Shown in pieces: positions 19,201 to 26,819 of a DNA stretch of 64,000 nt. The notes under the pieces are model-generated. The model was not told the DNA's origin. It was given only the letters and a program-made list of their open reading frames with translations, and searched no databases. The first letter of the stretch is position 1. Each line of letters begins with the position of its first letter. Origin of the DNA: Bacteroidota bacterium. Lineage in GTDB: Bacteria; Bacteroidota; Bacteroidia; Bacteroidales; JAAUTT01. The DNA is taken from the NCBI GenBank assembly GCA_021779665.1, contig JAJYAG010000009.1, forward strand, positions 4,986 to 68,985, read 5' to 3'. Made by a program: the position numbers and the translations under genes.

Positions 19201-20976
19201 ATTTACTAATCCCTTTTCAATTCCCCCCTGAAGTGAGATATCGTTATAATTAACTGTATTGTAGACTACTGAAGCAATATGAAGGGAAAAATCAGTATTC
19301 ATGGAATCGGGTTTAAAACCAGTGCCAGCCGCATCAATAGTAGCATTTAATTTACCAAGCTGCTGGTTTTGAGCAAAAAATCCTCCATCAACATCTATGA
19401 AGTCGACTTTGATTTTGTACACGGGCTGTTGCATCTGCTTCATTTCGGCCGAAAATCGCACATTACCTTCATTGGTTTTAAGCTCTCCATGACCACCGAT
19501 CACTTGTTTAAGCGATTTCACATGGCCAGTAAAATTTAGTTGCGATGGAATGCGATTAAGGTTGGAATACAGGCTCTTCGGCAAATATGGCACAAAATCG
19601 CTCATAATCAGTTTCGAAGATGTTATGCTGGCATTGAAGTCGGGAACTGCCCCACTGTCCGAATTTCCCAACTGGGCAGATGCTACTGCATTCATATGAG
19701 AATTTCCAAGTTTAAATTGAAAAGGACTTACATTTATGTTATTACCCTTGGCGCTCGCACCAACAGTCATGGAAACGTAGCTGGATGTTCGGTTGTCAGC
19801 AAAACGAAGGGAATTTATGCTGGCATTCCAGAGTTTACTGCTTAAAAAAGATGCCGATAAATCGATTTTGATATCCGATAGTGAAATATCTCCCAGGTAA
19901 TAAAGAGTGCTATCGGGCTGAACCAGGTTCCTTAACCTGATACGATCGAAAGCCAGCTGGCTTTGTCCCAGCTTAATCTTCCAGCTGCTTTCGGGTTCAA
20001 CTGTTTTATCTGATTCTTCTTTGCTGGCAGATACCTGGGATGAACCTCTGTAGTCAATTATTCCTTTTTTAATCTGAATACTGCCAATTTCGATGGTTTG
20101 TGAAGCCAGATCGAACGATTTAGGTAAAACCTGTGCCTCACCAATTGTGTAGGTGCCTCCCGAGTTTGAAAGTGAATCGGTTTGAGAAAAAGTTACAGCG
20201 CTGAGATTTATTTTTTTTAGAGAAAGTGCCAGACTTTTGGTACTATCGGCTTTTTCAACAGCTTTTTCTACTGTCTTTATAGTTTTTTGTGCACGGTTGT
20301 AAGTAATAAGGCTAACCTTTGTATTGGCCAGCAGAATTTCATCTATATCGAATTTTAATGAATCAAGATTATTTTTATCTACATCCACCCTTAACCTGCC
20401 AAGCTTCACCGAGAATTGCATACTGTCACTCAGGTTATGATAAACAAAATTGCTTTTCTCCAGCCTTAATTTTCTTACCTGAATATCCCAGGCGCTTTTG
20501 CTATCAGTTTTTTCCTGATTTTCTCCACCCGCGAACGAATTGATTATAAAATCAAGGTTGGTCCTGCCCTCCTTGTCAAGAATGAGGTAGTTAAATGTGG
20601 TACCTTCCAGCAGGACATCTGAAATCACTATTTCTTTACGGAACAAACCTGCCGGATTAAGCCCTACTTTCAGCTTACGGGTGTTGATTACAGTATCCTG
20701 CTGTCTGTCGGCAATAAAAAGATCTTCCAACACAAGACTTCCCGCAAAATTTATACGGATATATCCAAGCCTTACTTCAGTATTCAACTTCTCTGAAAGG
20801 GTTGTAACAACCTTGCTTTTTATATAATTCTGAACAGAAGGAAATTGGATCAGCACAACTATTAACACAAAAAGCAAAAAAATTGCCAGTAATGACCTTA
20901 CAATAATTTTCCGTAAAGTCACCAAAACCCGCCTAAGCTTATGAGATCCCGATGATTTATCCTCTGACATAACCAA
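16261..20976 (-). CDS. tamB: TamB-like translocation and assembly module protein
   Basis: 1,571 residues. A single signal anchor lies near 24-46 (ILLAIFLLFVLIVVLIQFP). The rest is a long beta-rich periplasmic protein of repeating strands, ending in the conserved DUF490/TamB C-terminal domain at about 1100-1520 with LNGRLDISGGDYTISLSGL near 1290. TamB-like proteins span the periplasm as beta-taco rods with a lipid groove and act with TamA or TamL. The length is in the range of Bacteroidota TamB proteins. It is the first gene of a two-gene operon with TamL. The 277 bases upstream are shared with the divergent cupin gene. Confidence 0.9.
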   Translation of the reverse strand: MVMSEDKSSGSHKLRRVLVTLRKIIVRSLLAIFLLFVLIVVLIQFPSVQNYIKSKVVTTLSEKLNTEVRLGYIRINFAGSLVLEDLFIADRQQDTVINTRKLKVGLNPAGLFRKEIVISDVLLEGTTFNYLILDKEGRTNLDFIINSFAGGENQEKTDSKSAWDIQVRKLRLEKSNFVYHNLSDSMQFSVKLGRLRVDVDKNNLDSLKFDIDEILLANTKVSLITYNRAQKTIKTVEKAVEKADSTKSLALSLKKINLSAVTFSQTDSLSNSGGTYTIGEAQVLPKSFDLASQTIEIGSIQIKKGIIDYRGSSQVSASKEESDKTVEPESSWKIKLGQSQLAFDRIRLRNLVQPDSTLYYLGDISLSDIKIDLSASFLSSKLWNASINSLRFADNRTSSYVSMTVGASAKGNNINVSPFQFKLGNSHMNAVASAQLGNSDSGAVPDFNASITSSKLIMSDFVPYLPKSLYSNLNRIPSQLNFTGHVKSLKQVIGGHGELKTNEGNVRFSAEMKQMQQPVYKIKVDFIDVDGGFFAQNQQLGKLNATIDAAGTGFKPDSMNTDFSLHIASVVYNTVNYNDISLQGGIEKGLVNANLTSHDPITNLQLKVNGKLTDSPEFKVNTHIRNLDLYAMKLIEDTIALSGIIDARYVSKGDGRFVASMDTMKLNVRIPEDEINTDSKLFYSVMGDSVEARVKSNFGSIAYNGNIPLQEIPGVMKNYFSQYFSEDKADSAQNSSKYFNLDLNIDDLSMLNDLMAIRIDIPEKAKISAQLKSNRLVSDVNIEKLIFNDFEVDKLKLSASGKDSSFRVDFKTDALYNKVHTLRDISLMSDLSNGTLNSRIAFSNAASQKWFDIGIALEPQNPELNLVIKEPLMLNHDNWDVDGGNRTFIRNKNVVFKDVKLSSGDKVISLLSDAQRPEKLAASFRNMTLALISEVLYGDTAFLTGKIDGELMATNLFAKPVPVFDAKLGITDIVLEKRTLGELNVLASNTENNEVAKLNVNFGQENMRLKLMGTYGLSKDAPMDLNLSTQNLSIAALQPLISDVISDAAGVVNASLNLKGNFAEPRVNGEIGFDKASAFIEPIQAKFRIDKQKILFNGEEVAFKNFTIKDDDGDPMEINGRVALANLKQLQYNLNVNTQEFLAYQGPPDNLPGQDNKLIVTSNIKLTGEDKSPHVNAEVTIDEGSRFFYKITKQASTLTEEGVIEFDGVKKVQEGPSEESIGQNLAVTANISVAKYTAVTIITDPVRNLGLNMEAGGTFSMSQRPYQSPRLNGRLDISGGDYTISLSGLKRKFQIADSSYIVWYGNISKPELNLRAFYEVRTSPAELLNTTETSSTLPFMVNMNISGSLEDPQFNFHLSLPKEYEGVESGMVAAKLQEINSNESELNQKAMTLLLFGSFGFNNFANVLGNNGGVNVVISNALNQLAAQKLKFIDLHFDLESYDNYGSETQDNLRTEMKIAASKKLADDRLNIALGVTVVLQADEQEQQHQSIADRISPEFNIEYLVNKPRTLKVRTFRRSEYRGLVEGKIISTGAGILFQKDFNKLSELFKKPEEPESVADNQQEADDEKE

Positions 20977-21121
20977 TATAATTCAGGTGGTAAAAACAGA
21001 TATCAATACCTGTGCCAATACTTTATAAACAACATAACTACAAAATGAGTCAACAAAATGGATATTTTCCAAAGCATTATAAATGCCCGCGGAGATCGGA
21101 ATTAAATGGGCAAAAAATTCC

Positions 21122-21165
21122 CCTGTTTGTGGTATGTCATAATGAAAACCCAAACAGGCATAACC
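21122..21165. repeat. Inverted repeat between divergent tamB and the cupin gene
   Basis: CCTGTTTG at 21122-21129 is repeated inverted as CAAACAGG at 21151-21158. A second, offset pair, GGTATG (21131-21136) and CATAACC (21159-21165), is nearly complementary. No T run follows. It could be an operator or an mRNA leader structure; function unknown. Confidence 0.4.
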
Positions 21166-21253
21166 ACTTATCTTATTTATAATCTGAAAGGTTATAAACT
21201 GGTACGAAATTTATATCAGACAATTGACCATCAAACTTTAAAACCGGATTATA

Positions 21254-22186
21254 ATGGATTTATCATTACATATTGATACAATTAATGCAGATGAACTTAC
21301 AACGGAGTTATTCCGCAGGAATTATCTGAAAAAATCGAAACCTCTGATCATAAAAGGGTTTTCCAATATATTCCCGGCAGGTAAAAAGTGGGATTTTGAT
21401 TATCTGAAAAAAAGGCTGGGAACATTTCAGGTGGGAATTTTCGATAACCGCGTTAAAACATCCACGGCATACGTTAAACCCGATTCTTATATGCCTTTCT
21501 CCGAATACCTTGACATCATAGGTTCTAATGAAGAAACTCCGCTACGGATCTTTCTTTTCAATATTTTCAAGGAGTTTCCGGAGTTAAGAAAGGAATTCCC
21601 GACACCCGTTATCATGAAAGGGATACTTGGTAAGATGGGATTTGCCTTTTTCGGAGGGAAAAACACAACGGTTCGCTTTCACTACGATATTGATGCCTCA
21701 AATGTATTGATGACCCAGATTTTAGGCCGAAAGCGGGTTATTCTTGTATCACCTGAATACAACCGTTTAATTTATAAGCTTCCATTTTCCTCCTTCTCAT
21801 TAATAGATCCAGAGCAGCCTGATTTAAAGAAGTTTCCTGCTTTACGGTATGTGAAAGGTTACGATTTTATCCTTTATCCGGGCGATGCGTTGTTTATGCC
21901 CAGCAGATACTGGCATTTCAACACCTATCTCGAAGGAGGCATGGCCGTTTCGTACCGGTCAATGGCTCATCACACAGATGATTTATACAATGGACTAATG
22001 AACACAACTGTTCGCCTGGTTTTTGATAAGTTAATGTTTAGTTTGTTTAAGGAAAAATGGACTGAATATAAAGTGCAGGTGGCCTTTGACCGTGCCGATG
22101 AGGAATTGAGGAAGGCAACCTACTCCATGAGAGAATACCGGGTGATTAAGCCCGATAAAAAGATTATTAAAGTTGAACAATACTGA
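21254..22186 (+). CDS. Cupin-8 (JmjC-like) domain protein
   Basis: 310 residues. The jelly-roll core shows the Fe(II)-binding triad of JmjC/cupin-8 oxygenases: H143 and D145 in FHYDID, and H221 in PSRYWH, with the lead-in GRKRVILVSPEY and YPGDALFMPSRYW. Relatives are 2-oxoglutarate-dependent hydroxylases of proteins or small molecules; the substrate here is unknown. The order cupin, DUF6496, phosphoketolase, with gaps of 5 and 3 bases, makes a plausible operon. The tail is charged and helical. Confidence 0.85.
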   Translation: MDLSLHIDTINADELTTELFRRNYLKKSKPLIIKGFSNIFPAGKKWDFDYLKKRLGTFQVGIFDNRVKTSTAYVKPDSYMPFSEYLDIIGSNEETPLRIFLFNIFKEFPELRKEFPTPVIMKGILGKMGFAFFGGKNTTVRFHYDIDASNVLMTQILGRKRVILVSPEYNRLIYKLPFSSFSLIDPEQPDLKKFPALRYVKGYDFILYPGDALFMPSRYWHFNTYLEGGMAVSYRSMAHHTDDLYNGLMNTTVRLVFDKLMFSLFKEKWTEYKVQVAFDRADEELRKATYSMREYRVIKPDKKIIKVEQY

Positions 22187-22191
22187 ATGTT

Positions 22192-22380
22192 ATGGCGAAA
22201 TATTCGAAAGAAAGTCAGGAAATGGTGAAAGATGCCATGCACCGCATGAAAAAAGGGAAGCTGAAAAGCAGCAGTGGCGATAAAGTAACCAATCCAAAAC
22301 AAGCTGTGGCTATTGGATTATCCGAAGCACGTGAAAAAGGAGCTAAGGTTCCCCGAAAAAAAGAATCAGAAAAAAAATAA
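22192..22380 (+). CDS. DUF6496 small basic protein
   Basis: 62 residues, highly charged, with the family pattern MAKYSKESQEMVKDAMHRMK and then KQAVAIGLSEAREKGAKVP. The composition resembles small stress-related proteins, with helices rich in Lys and a KGG-like loop. Function unknown; nucleoid or RNA association is only a guess. It sits five bases after the cupin stop and three before the phosphoketolase start. Confidence 0.82.
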   Translation: MAKYSKESQEMVKDAMHRMKKGKLKSSSGDKVTNPKQAVAIGLSEAREKGAKVPRKKESEKK

Positions 22381-22383
22381 AAT

Positions 22384-24762
22384 ATGGCTGAAAAACTAAC
22401 ACCCCGGGAAGTCGAAAATATAGATGCATACTGGCGTGCATCAAACTATCTTTCAGTAGGTCAGATTTACCTGATGGATAATCCGCTACTCCGGCTACCT
22501 TTAACCGTGGAACATGTAAAACCACGGCTTTTAGGGCATTGGGGCACCACACCCGGGCTAAATTTCATCTATGTTCACCTTAACCGGGTAATCAAGAAGT
22601 ATGATCTCGATATGATTTATGTGGCAGGCCCTGGACATGGCGGACCTGCATTGGTGGCTAACACATATCTTGAAGGATCATATTCTGAGTTTTATCCGGA
22701 AATAACTCAGGATGAAGCGGGTTTAAAAAAGCTTTTTACACAATTTTCGTTTCCGGGAGGAATTCCAAGCCATGCAGCGCCGGAAACACCCGGTTCGATT
22801 AACGAAGGCGGAGAGCTTGGATATTCATTGGCCCATGCCTACGGAGCTGTATTCGACAATCCCAACCTTATTGCAGCCTGTGTAATTGGAGATGGTGAAG
22901 CAGAAACCGGAGCTCTGGCTGCAAGCTGGCATTCGAACAAATTTCTGAATCCGGTAACTGACGGAGCTGTTTTACCGATTCTCCATCTCAATGGTTATAA
23001 AATTGCAAGTGCAACCGTGCTATCACGCATCAGCAAGGAAGAGCTTATCAGTCTTCTCTATGGTTACGGCCATAAGCCATTTTTTGTTGAAGGGGATGAT
23101 CCCGGTATGATGCACCAGCTAATGGCTTCTGCACTCGACGCCGCCTTTGAGGAAATAAAACAGATACAGGACGATATACGCACCAATGGTTTTAAAACCC
23201 GCCCTCAGTGGCCCGTGATAGTATTGCGCTCTCCAAAAGGATGGACAGGTCCCAAAGAAGTTGATGGTCATGCAACGGAAGGCTCCTTTTGGTCGCACCA
23301 GGTTCCCCTGAGTGAGGTGGAAAGCAATCCCACTCATTTGAAGCAACTGGAAGCATGGCTCAAAAGTTACCGGCCCGAAGAACTCTTTGATGAAAATGGA
23401 AAGTTCAGACAGCATCTGGCCGAATTGGCTCCTGTAAAAGAAAAACGGATGGGAGCCAGTCCTTATGCAAATGGCGGTTTATTATTAAAGGAGCTTGATT
23501 TGCCCGATTTTAAGAATTATGCGCTGGAAGTTCACGAGCCAGGCACAAAGGAAGCAGAAGCAACCAAGATTTTTGGAACTTTCCTGCGCGATGTAATAAA
23601 ACAGAATCCTCGAAATTACCGGCTGATGGGTCCTGATGAAACCTCCTCGAACAGACTGAATGCTGTTTTTGAAGTAACGACCCGTACCTTTACCGAACCA
23701 TTAAACAGCAACGATGTTGCCATTTCCAGGAATGGCCGTGTAATGGAAATTCTGAGTGAGCATTTATGCCAGGGGTGGCTGGAAGGATATCTGTTAACGG
23801 GTCGCCATGGCCTTTTCTCGAGTTACGAAGCTTTTATTCATATTGTCGATTCTATGTTCAACCAACATGCAAAATGGCTCAAAGCTTCACGGCATATACC
23901 ATGGAGAAAACCGATTTCATCTCTCAATTATCTGCTCACATCGCATGTGTGGAGGCAGGACCATAACGGATTCAGTCATCAGGATCCGGGGTTTATTGAT
24001 CATGTAATAAACAAGAAAGCCGAAATAGTGCGTGTTTATCTGCCGCCAGATGCTAATACCCTGCTGTCGGTGATGGATCACTGTTTACGGAGCAAAAATT
24101 ATGTAAACGTGATAGTTGCAGGAAAGCAGATGGCACTTCAGTTTATGGACATGGAATCGGCAATTCGTCACTGCACAAATGGAATTGGTATATTTGAATG
24201 GGCAAGCAACGACATGTGCGAAGATCCTCATGTGGTGATGGCATGTGCAGGAGAGGTTCCAACACTGGAAACGCTTGCTGCGGTTAGCATATTACGCGAG
24301 AGAATACCTGAATTAAAGATCAGAGTAGTAAATGTGGTGGATCTTATGACCCTGCAGTCGGCAAATGAGCACCCGCATAGTCTTTCCGATCCCGACTTCA
24401 ATGTTCTCTTTACAAAAAATAAACCTGTAATTTTTGCATTTCATGGATATCCATGGCTTATTCACCGGTTAACCTACCGGAGATATAATCATGGAAACTT
24501 CCATGTGCGTGGCTACAAGGAGGAAGGCACCACTACCACGCCTTTCGATATGGTAGTCCTGAATGATCTGGATCGTTTTCACCTGGTGATGGATGTGCTG
24601 GACCGTGTAAATATTGTAAAGGAAACGGCCGATCTGCTCAGAGAGGAAATGATGGATAAACTCCGGCAGCACCAGGAATATATTCGCAAATACGGTGAAG
24701 ATATGCCCGAAATCAGAAACTGGAAATGGGAAAACAAACATGAAATGGCAGAGAACAGGTAA
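22384..24762 (+). CDS. Phosphoketolase
   Basis: 792 residues, the usual length of xylulose-5-phosphate/fructose-6-phosphate phosphoketolases. Visible marks are [18 protein letters not shown] near 51, GPGHGGPA near 82, [15 protein letters not shown] near 141, the thiamine diphosphate motif GDGEAETG at 169-176, and [14 protein letters not shown]. The enzyme cleaves the ketose phosphate with inorganic phosphate to acetyl phosphate and an aldose phosphate, in the cytoplasm. It would bypass part of glycolysis and supply acetyl phosphate. The sequence does not decide between X5P-only and dual specificity. It is the last gene of a three-gene unit. Confidence 0.95.
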   Translation: MAEKLTPREVENIDAYWRASNYLSVGQIYLMDNPLLRLPLTVEHVKPRLLGHWGTTPGLNFIYVHLNRVIKKYDLDMIYVAGPGHGGPALVANTYLEGSYSEFYPEITQDEAGLKKLFTQFSFPGGIPSHAAPETPGSINEGGELGYSLAHAYGAVFDNPNLIAACVIGDGEAETGALAASWHSNKFLNPVTDGAVLPILHLNGYKIASATVLSRISKEELISLLYGYGHKPFFVEGDDPGMMHQLMASALDAAFEEIKQIQDDIRTNGFKTRPQWPVIVLRSPKGWTGPKEVDGHATEGSFWSHQVPLSEVESNPTHLKQLEAWLKSYRPEELFDENGKFRQHLAELAPVKEKRMGASPYANGGLLLKELDLPDFKNYALEVHEPGTKEAEATKIFGTFLRDVIKQNPRNYRLMGPDETSSNRLNAVFEVTTRTFTEPLNSNDVAISRNGRVMEILSEHLCQGWLEGYLLTGRHGLFSSYEAFIHIVDSMFNQHAKWLKASRHIPWRKPISSLNYLLTSHVWRQDHNGFSHQDPGFIDHVINKKAEIVRVYLPPDANTLLSVMDHCLRSKNYVNVIVAGKQMALQFMDMESAIRHCTNGIGIFEWASNDMCEDPHVVMACAGEVPTLETLAAVSILRERIPELKIRVVNVVDLMTLQSANEHPHSLSDPDFNVLFTKNKPVIFAFHGYPWLIHRLTYRRYNHGNFHVRGYKEEGTTTTPFDMVVLNDLDRFHLVMDVLDRVNIVKETADLLREEMMDKLRQHQEYIRKYGEDMPEIRNWKWENKHEMAENR

Positions 24763-24959
24763 TATCAGGCATGTAGTCTTCTGTCCACGTTTTGAAGAAT
24801 ATGTTCCCCACCTGACGTTCAACTCTGGAAACGCAGAAATGAATGTTTAAAACTAACATTCTGATTAAATGCATATTGACAAATAATTCATATTTGGACT
24901 TGTGGCATCATTTTTACAGCAATTCATGTAAATACTTATTTCTAACAAAAGGTTGAATT

Positions 24960-25670
24960 ATGCTGTACAATGCTAAAAATATCCTCGATAACAAAATTCA
25001 GGCTATCGATGGAGAAATAGGAAATCTGGACGATTTCTATTTCGACGATCAATCCTGGGGTATACGGTATATGATAGTTGATACAGGCAATTGGATTGAA
25101 GGCCGGAAGGTTCTTCTTTCTCCTGTAGTTATTCAAACGCCGGACATTTCGAATAAATATATCATGGTTAATTTAACCAAAGGTCAAATAAAGAATAGTC
25201 CGGATATTGATACCAAAAGACCTGTATCCCACCAACATCAGGAAGATTATGTTTGGCCGGCTTTTGGGATTGGAGCCGTAACTCCGCTGATGATCGACCC
25301 AGGTCCTGTAGACAATGAGATCCCAAGAAGTAGCGATGATCCTCACCTGAGAAGTACTGATGAGGTTTTTGGATATACTATCAGTGCTCTGGACGGTGAA
25401 ATAGGTCATATCGACGATATGATTATTGATGATGACACCTGGAATATCCATTTTTGGGTTGTTAAAACCAAAAGCTGGTTACCTGGCAAAAAAGTTCTGA
25501 TTTCCCCGCAATGGATTTCATACATAAGCTGGGAAGATAAGAAAGTGTTTGTGGATGCAACTGTTGATTCTATAAAGAACAGTCCCGAATATGATCCATC
25601 CAGACCGTTTGAACTTGAATATGAGTCGGAATTAAACAGCTATTATGGCCGAACAAGGATGAATGGTTAG
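24960..25670 (+). CDS. Double PRC-barrel domain protein
   Basis: 236 residues with two homologous PRC-barrel repeats at about 8-85 and 138-215. Each has a DGEIG turn (IQAIDGEIGNLDDFYFDD and ISALDGEIGHIDDMIIDD) and ends in KNSP followed by a short Arg-Pro tail. The 50-residue linker is acidic and proline-rich. PRC barrels bind proteins, RNA or small ligands, as in RimM, the photosynthetic reaction-centre H subunit and sporulation proteins; this one has no enzyme domain, signal peptide or membrane helix. It is expressed alone, with a strong terminator 65 bases after the stop. Confidence 0.85.
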   Translation: MLYNAKNILDNKIQAIDGEIGNLDDFYFDDQSWGIRYMIVDTGNWIEGRKVLLSPVVIQTPDISNKYIMVNLTKGQIKNSPDIDTKRPVSHQHQEDYVWPAFGIGAVTPLMIDPGPVDNEIPRSSDDPHLRSTDEVFGYTISALDGEIGHIDDMIIDDDTWNIHFWVVKTKSWLPGKKVLISPQWISYISWEDKKVFVDATVDSIKNSPEYDPSRPFELEYESELNSYYGRTRMNG

Positions 25671-25735
25671 ATTGGTGTAAGGAAAAATAGTATGATTTAG
25701 TTTTTAGGTTAGGTTAAACATGTATTTTCGATAAG

Positions 25736-25763
25736 ACTGCGCGAAGGTTCGCGCAGTTTTTTT
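25736..25763 (+). terminator. Strong terminator directly before a small gene
   Basis: ACTGCGCGAA (25736-25745) and TTCGCGCAGT (25748-25757) form a GC-rich stem, followed by six further T. It closes the PRC-barrel transcript, but ends only 16 bases before the next ATG and 3 bases before its ribosome binding site. Confidence 0.88.
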
Positions 25764-25766
25764 GAG

Positions 25767-25774
25767 AAAGGAGG
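25767..25774 (+). promoter_or_regulatory. Strong Shine-Dalgarno that decides a start
   Basis: AAAGGAGG lies five bases before the ATG at 25780. It is unusually strong for this window, where most starts lack one, and it rules out the in-frame start at 25762, which lies inside the T run. Confidence 0.75.
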
Positions 25775-25779
25775 CAATT

Positions 25780-25947
25780 ATGTTTCGACGTTATTTCAGA
25801 CAGTTCTTCAGTAATCTTTTTGCAAGAGAAACTGACGAGATTAAACACAAAGAAAATGATCTCGACCGGCAGGTTGCCCGGCTGAAACAAATGCAACGAT
25901 CGGCAAAATATCGTCAACGCCCTCGTAAAAAGGAAACGGTTTTATAA
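25780..25947 (+). CDS. 55-residue basic protein
   Basis: Product MFRRYFRQFFSNLFARETDE and onwards, ending KKETVL. The first 16 residues form an aromatic and basic amphipathic helix, suited to membrane-surface binding; residues 18-45 are charged and coiled-coil-like (KENDLDRQVARLKQMQR); the tail is very basic. No family is recognised. The excellent ribosome binding site supports it as real. It lies between two hairpins with no visible promoter of its own. Confidence 0.68.
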   Translation: MFRRYFRQFFSNLFARETDEIKHKENDLDRQVARLKQMQRSAKYRQRPRKKETVL

Positions 25948-25953
25948 ACCGTT
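25935..25953 (+). terminator. Hairpin across the stop of the small basic gene
   Basis: AACGGTTT (25935-25942) and AAACCGTT (25946-25953) have a three-base loop that includes part of the stop codon. GTTTTG follows. Probably a weak terminator or 3' mRNA-stabilising stem. Confidence 0.5.
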
Positions 25954-25963
25954 GTTTTGATTT

Positions 25964-25998
25964 AAGTTGAAGAAGGTTACTTATCTCTTCTTCAACTT
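25964..25998. repeat. 12-bp perfect inverted repeat
   Basis: AAGTTGAAGAAG (25964-25975) and CTTCTTCAACTT (25987-25998) are exact complements around an 11-base loop. No T run follows on either strand. It is the third hairpin in 260 bases and may be an mRNA structure or a protein site. Confidence 0.6.
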
Positions 25999-26071
25999 CA
26001 CTTAAGAATTGGAATTTTAGGAAACTTCGTCCTGCATTGGTGCGTATAAAAACGCAATTAATATTAAACCA

Positions 26072-26374
26072 ATGCAACGAAGCTTGTTTGCCATTTTTGT
26101 AAGTCTGACAGGGATTCTGATTCTGCTGAAAATAAATTATAATATCGCAGAAATCTGGAGTATGTCGGGCGAAAAAACCAGGGCCTTATTCAGTATGGTT
26201 GAATTCGGTTTTCTATACAAATATTCGGTTGCAGCCTTCGGGATTACAGCACTTATACTTACTTTTCAGGCTTACAGGCGTGATGAAGATAAAAAATGGA
26301 TTATTATATCTTCAGCTACAGGGTGCTTCGCTCTTCTGTCAACCTTTCTGAAATTATGGAAATTAATGGTCTGA
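26072..26374 (+). CDS. Small two-helix membrane protein
   Basis: 100 residues. It has hydrophobic helices near 5-22 (LFAIFVSLTGILILLKI), 47-67 and 80-95, separated by charged loops (RRDEDKKW). No conserved motif is recognised. The frame is open between the hairpin at 25964-25998 and the small lipoprotein gene. Plausible as an inner-membrane protein of unknown role. Confidence 0.6.
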   Translation: MQRSLFAIFVSLTGILILLKINYNIAEIWSMSGEKTRALFSMVEFGFLYKYSVAAFGITALILTFQAYRRDEDKKWIIISSATGCFALLSTFLKLWKLMV

Positions 26375-26544
26375 TTTTTTGGCAATTTCCTGATACCGCA
26401 AAAAGTCTCCTATGGACATATAGCCACCACTTCGAATAAACCTTCACCTCCGGAATATATCTGTCTGCAGGCCTCAAAGTTCCGCCCCATCAACATTACT
26501 TTAACTTAATTGTTTTTTAATTAGATACAAAAATCCAACTGATT

Positions 26545-26715
26545 ATGAAAAATACACTCTTTACTCTTCTTTTAGCTTTTATGCTTATTACCGTTCAAAG
26601 CTGCAGTCTTATTGGCGATATTTTTCAAACCGGCATGTGGACGGGAATCATTATTGTAGTTATAGTAGTGGCGTTGATAATTTTTATCATTGCAAAAATC
26701 AGGAAAAAAACTTAA
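26545..26715 (+). CDS. 56-residue small lipoprotein-like membrane protein
   Basis: Product: MKNTLFTLLLAFMLITVQSC, then SLIGDIFQTGMWTGIIIVVI, then VVALIIFIIAKIRKKT. The first segment is a signal peptide ending in a lipobox (VQSC, Cys20). A GD-F-aG-WTG stretch precedes one strong transmembrane helix and a basic tail. Similar short proteins with a GDIFK.G.W.G motif occur widely in Bacteroidota and have at times been misnamed; no function is known to me. The combination of a lipid anchor and a second membrane helix is unusual. Confidence 0.72.
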   Translation: MKNTLFTLLLAFMLITVQSCSLIGDIFQTGMWTGIIIVVIVVALIIFIIAKIRKKT

Positions 26716-26819
26716 GCCTTAACAGGTCAGGGCTGTGAATAAAATTTAGCTGGTCGTGTGATTTTGTCATAAATAAGCTACGATTTAAATTATAACTTTA
26801 CAGTTATATCGTTCAGCTT

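Noticed and set aside
24876-24881. TTGACA resembling an E. coli -35 element upstream of the PRC-barrel gene
   Set aside because: No TATAAT-like box at a suitable distance, and Bacteroidota promoters use a different consensus.
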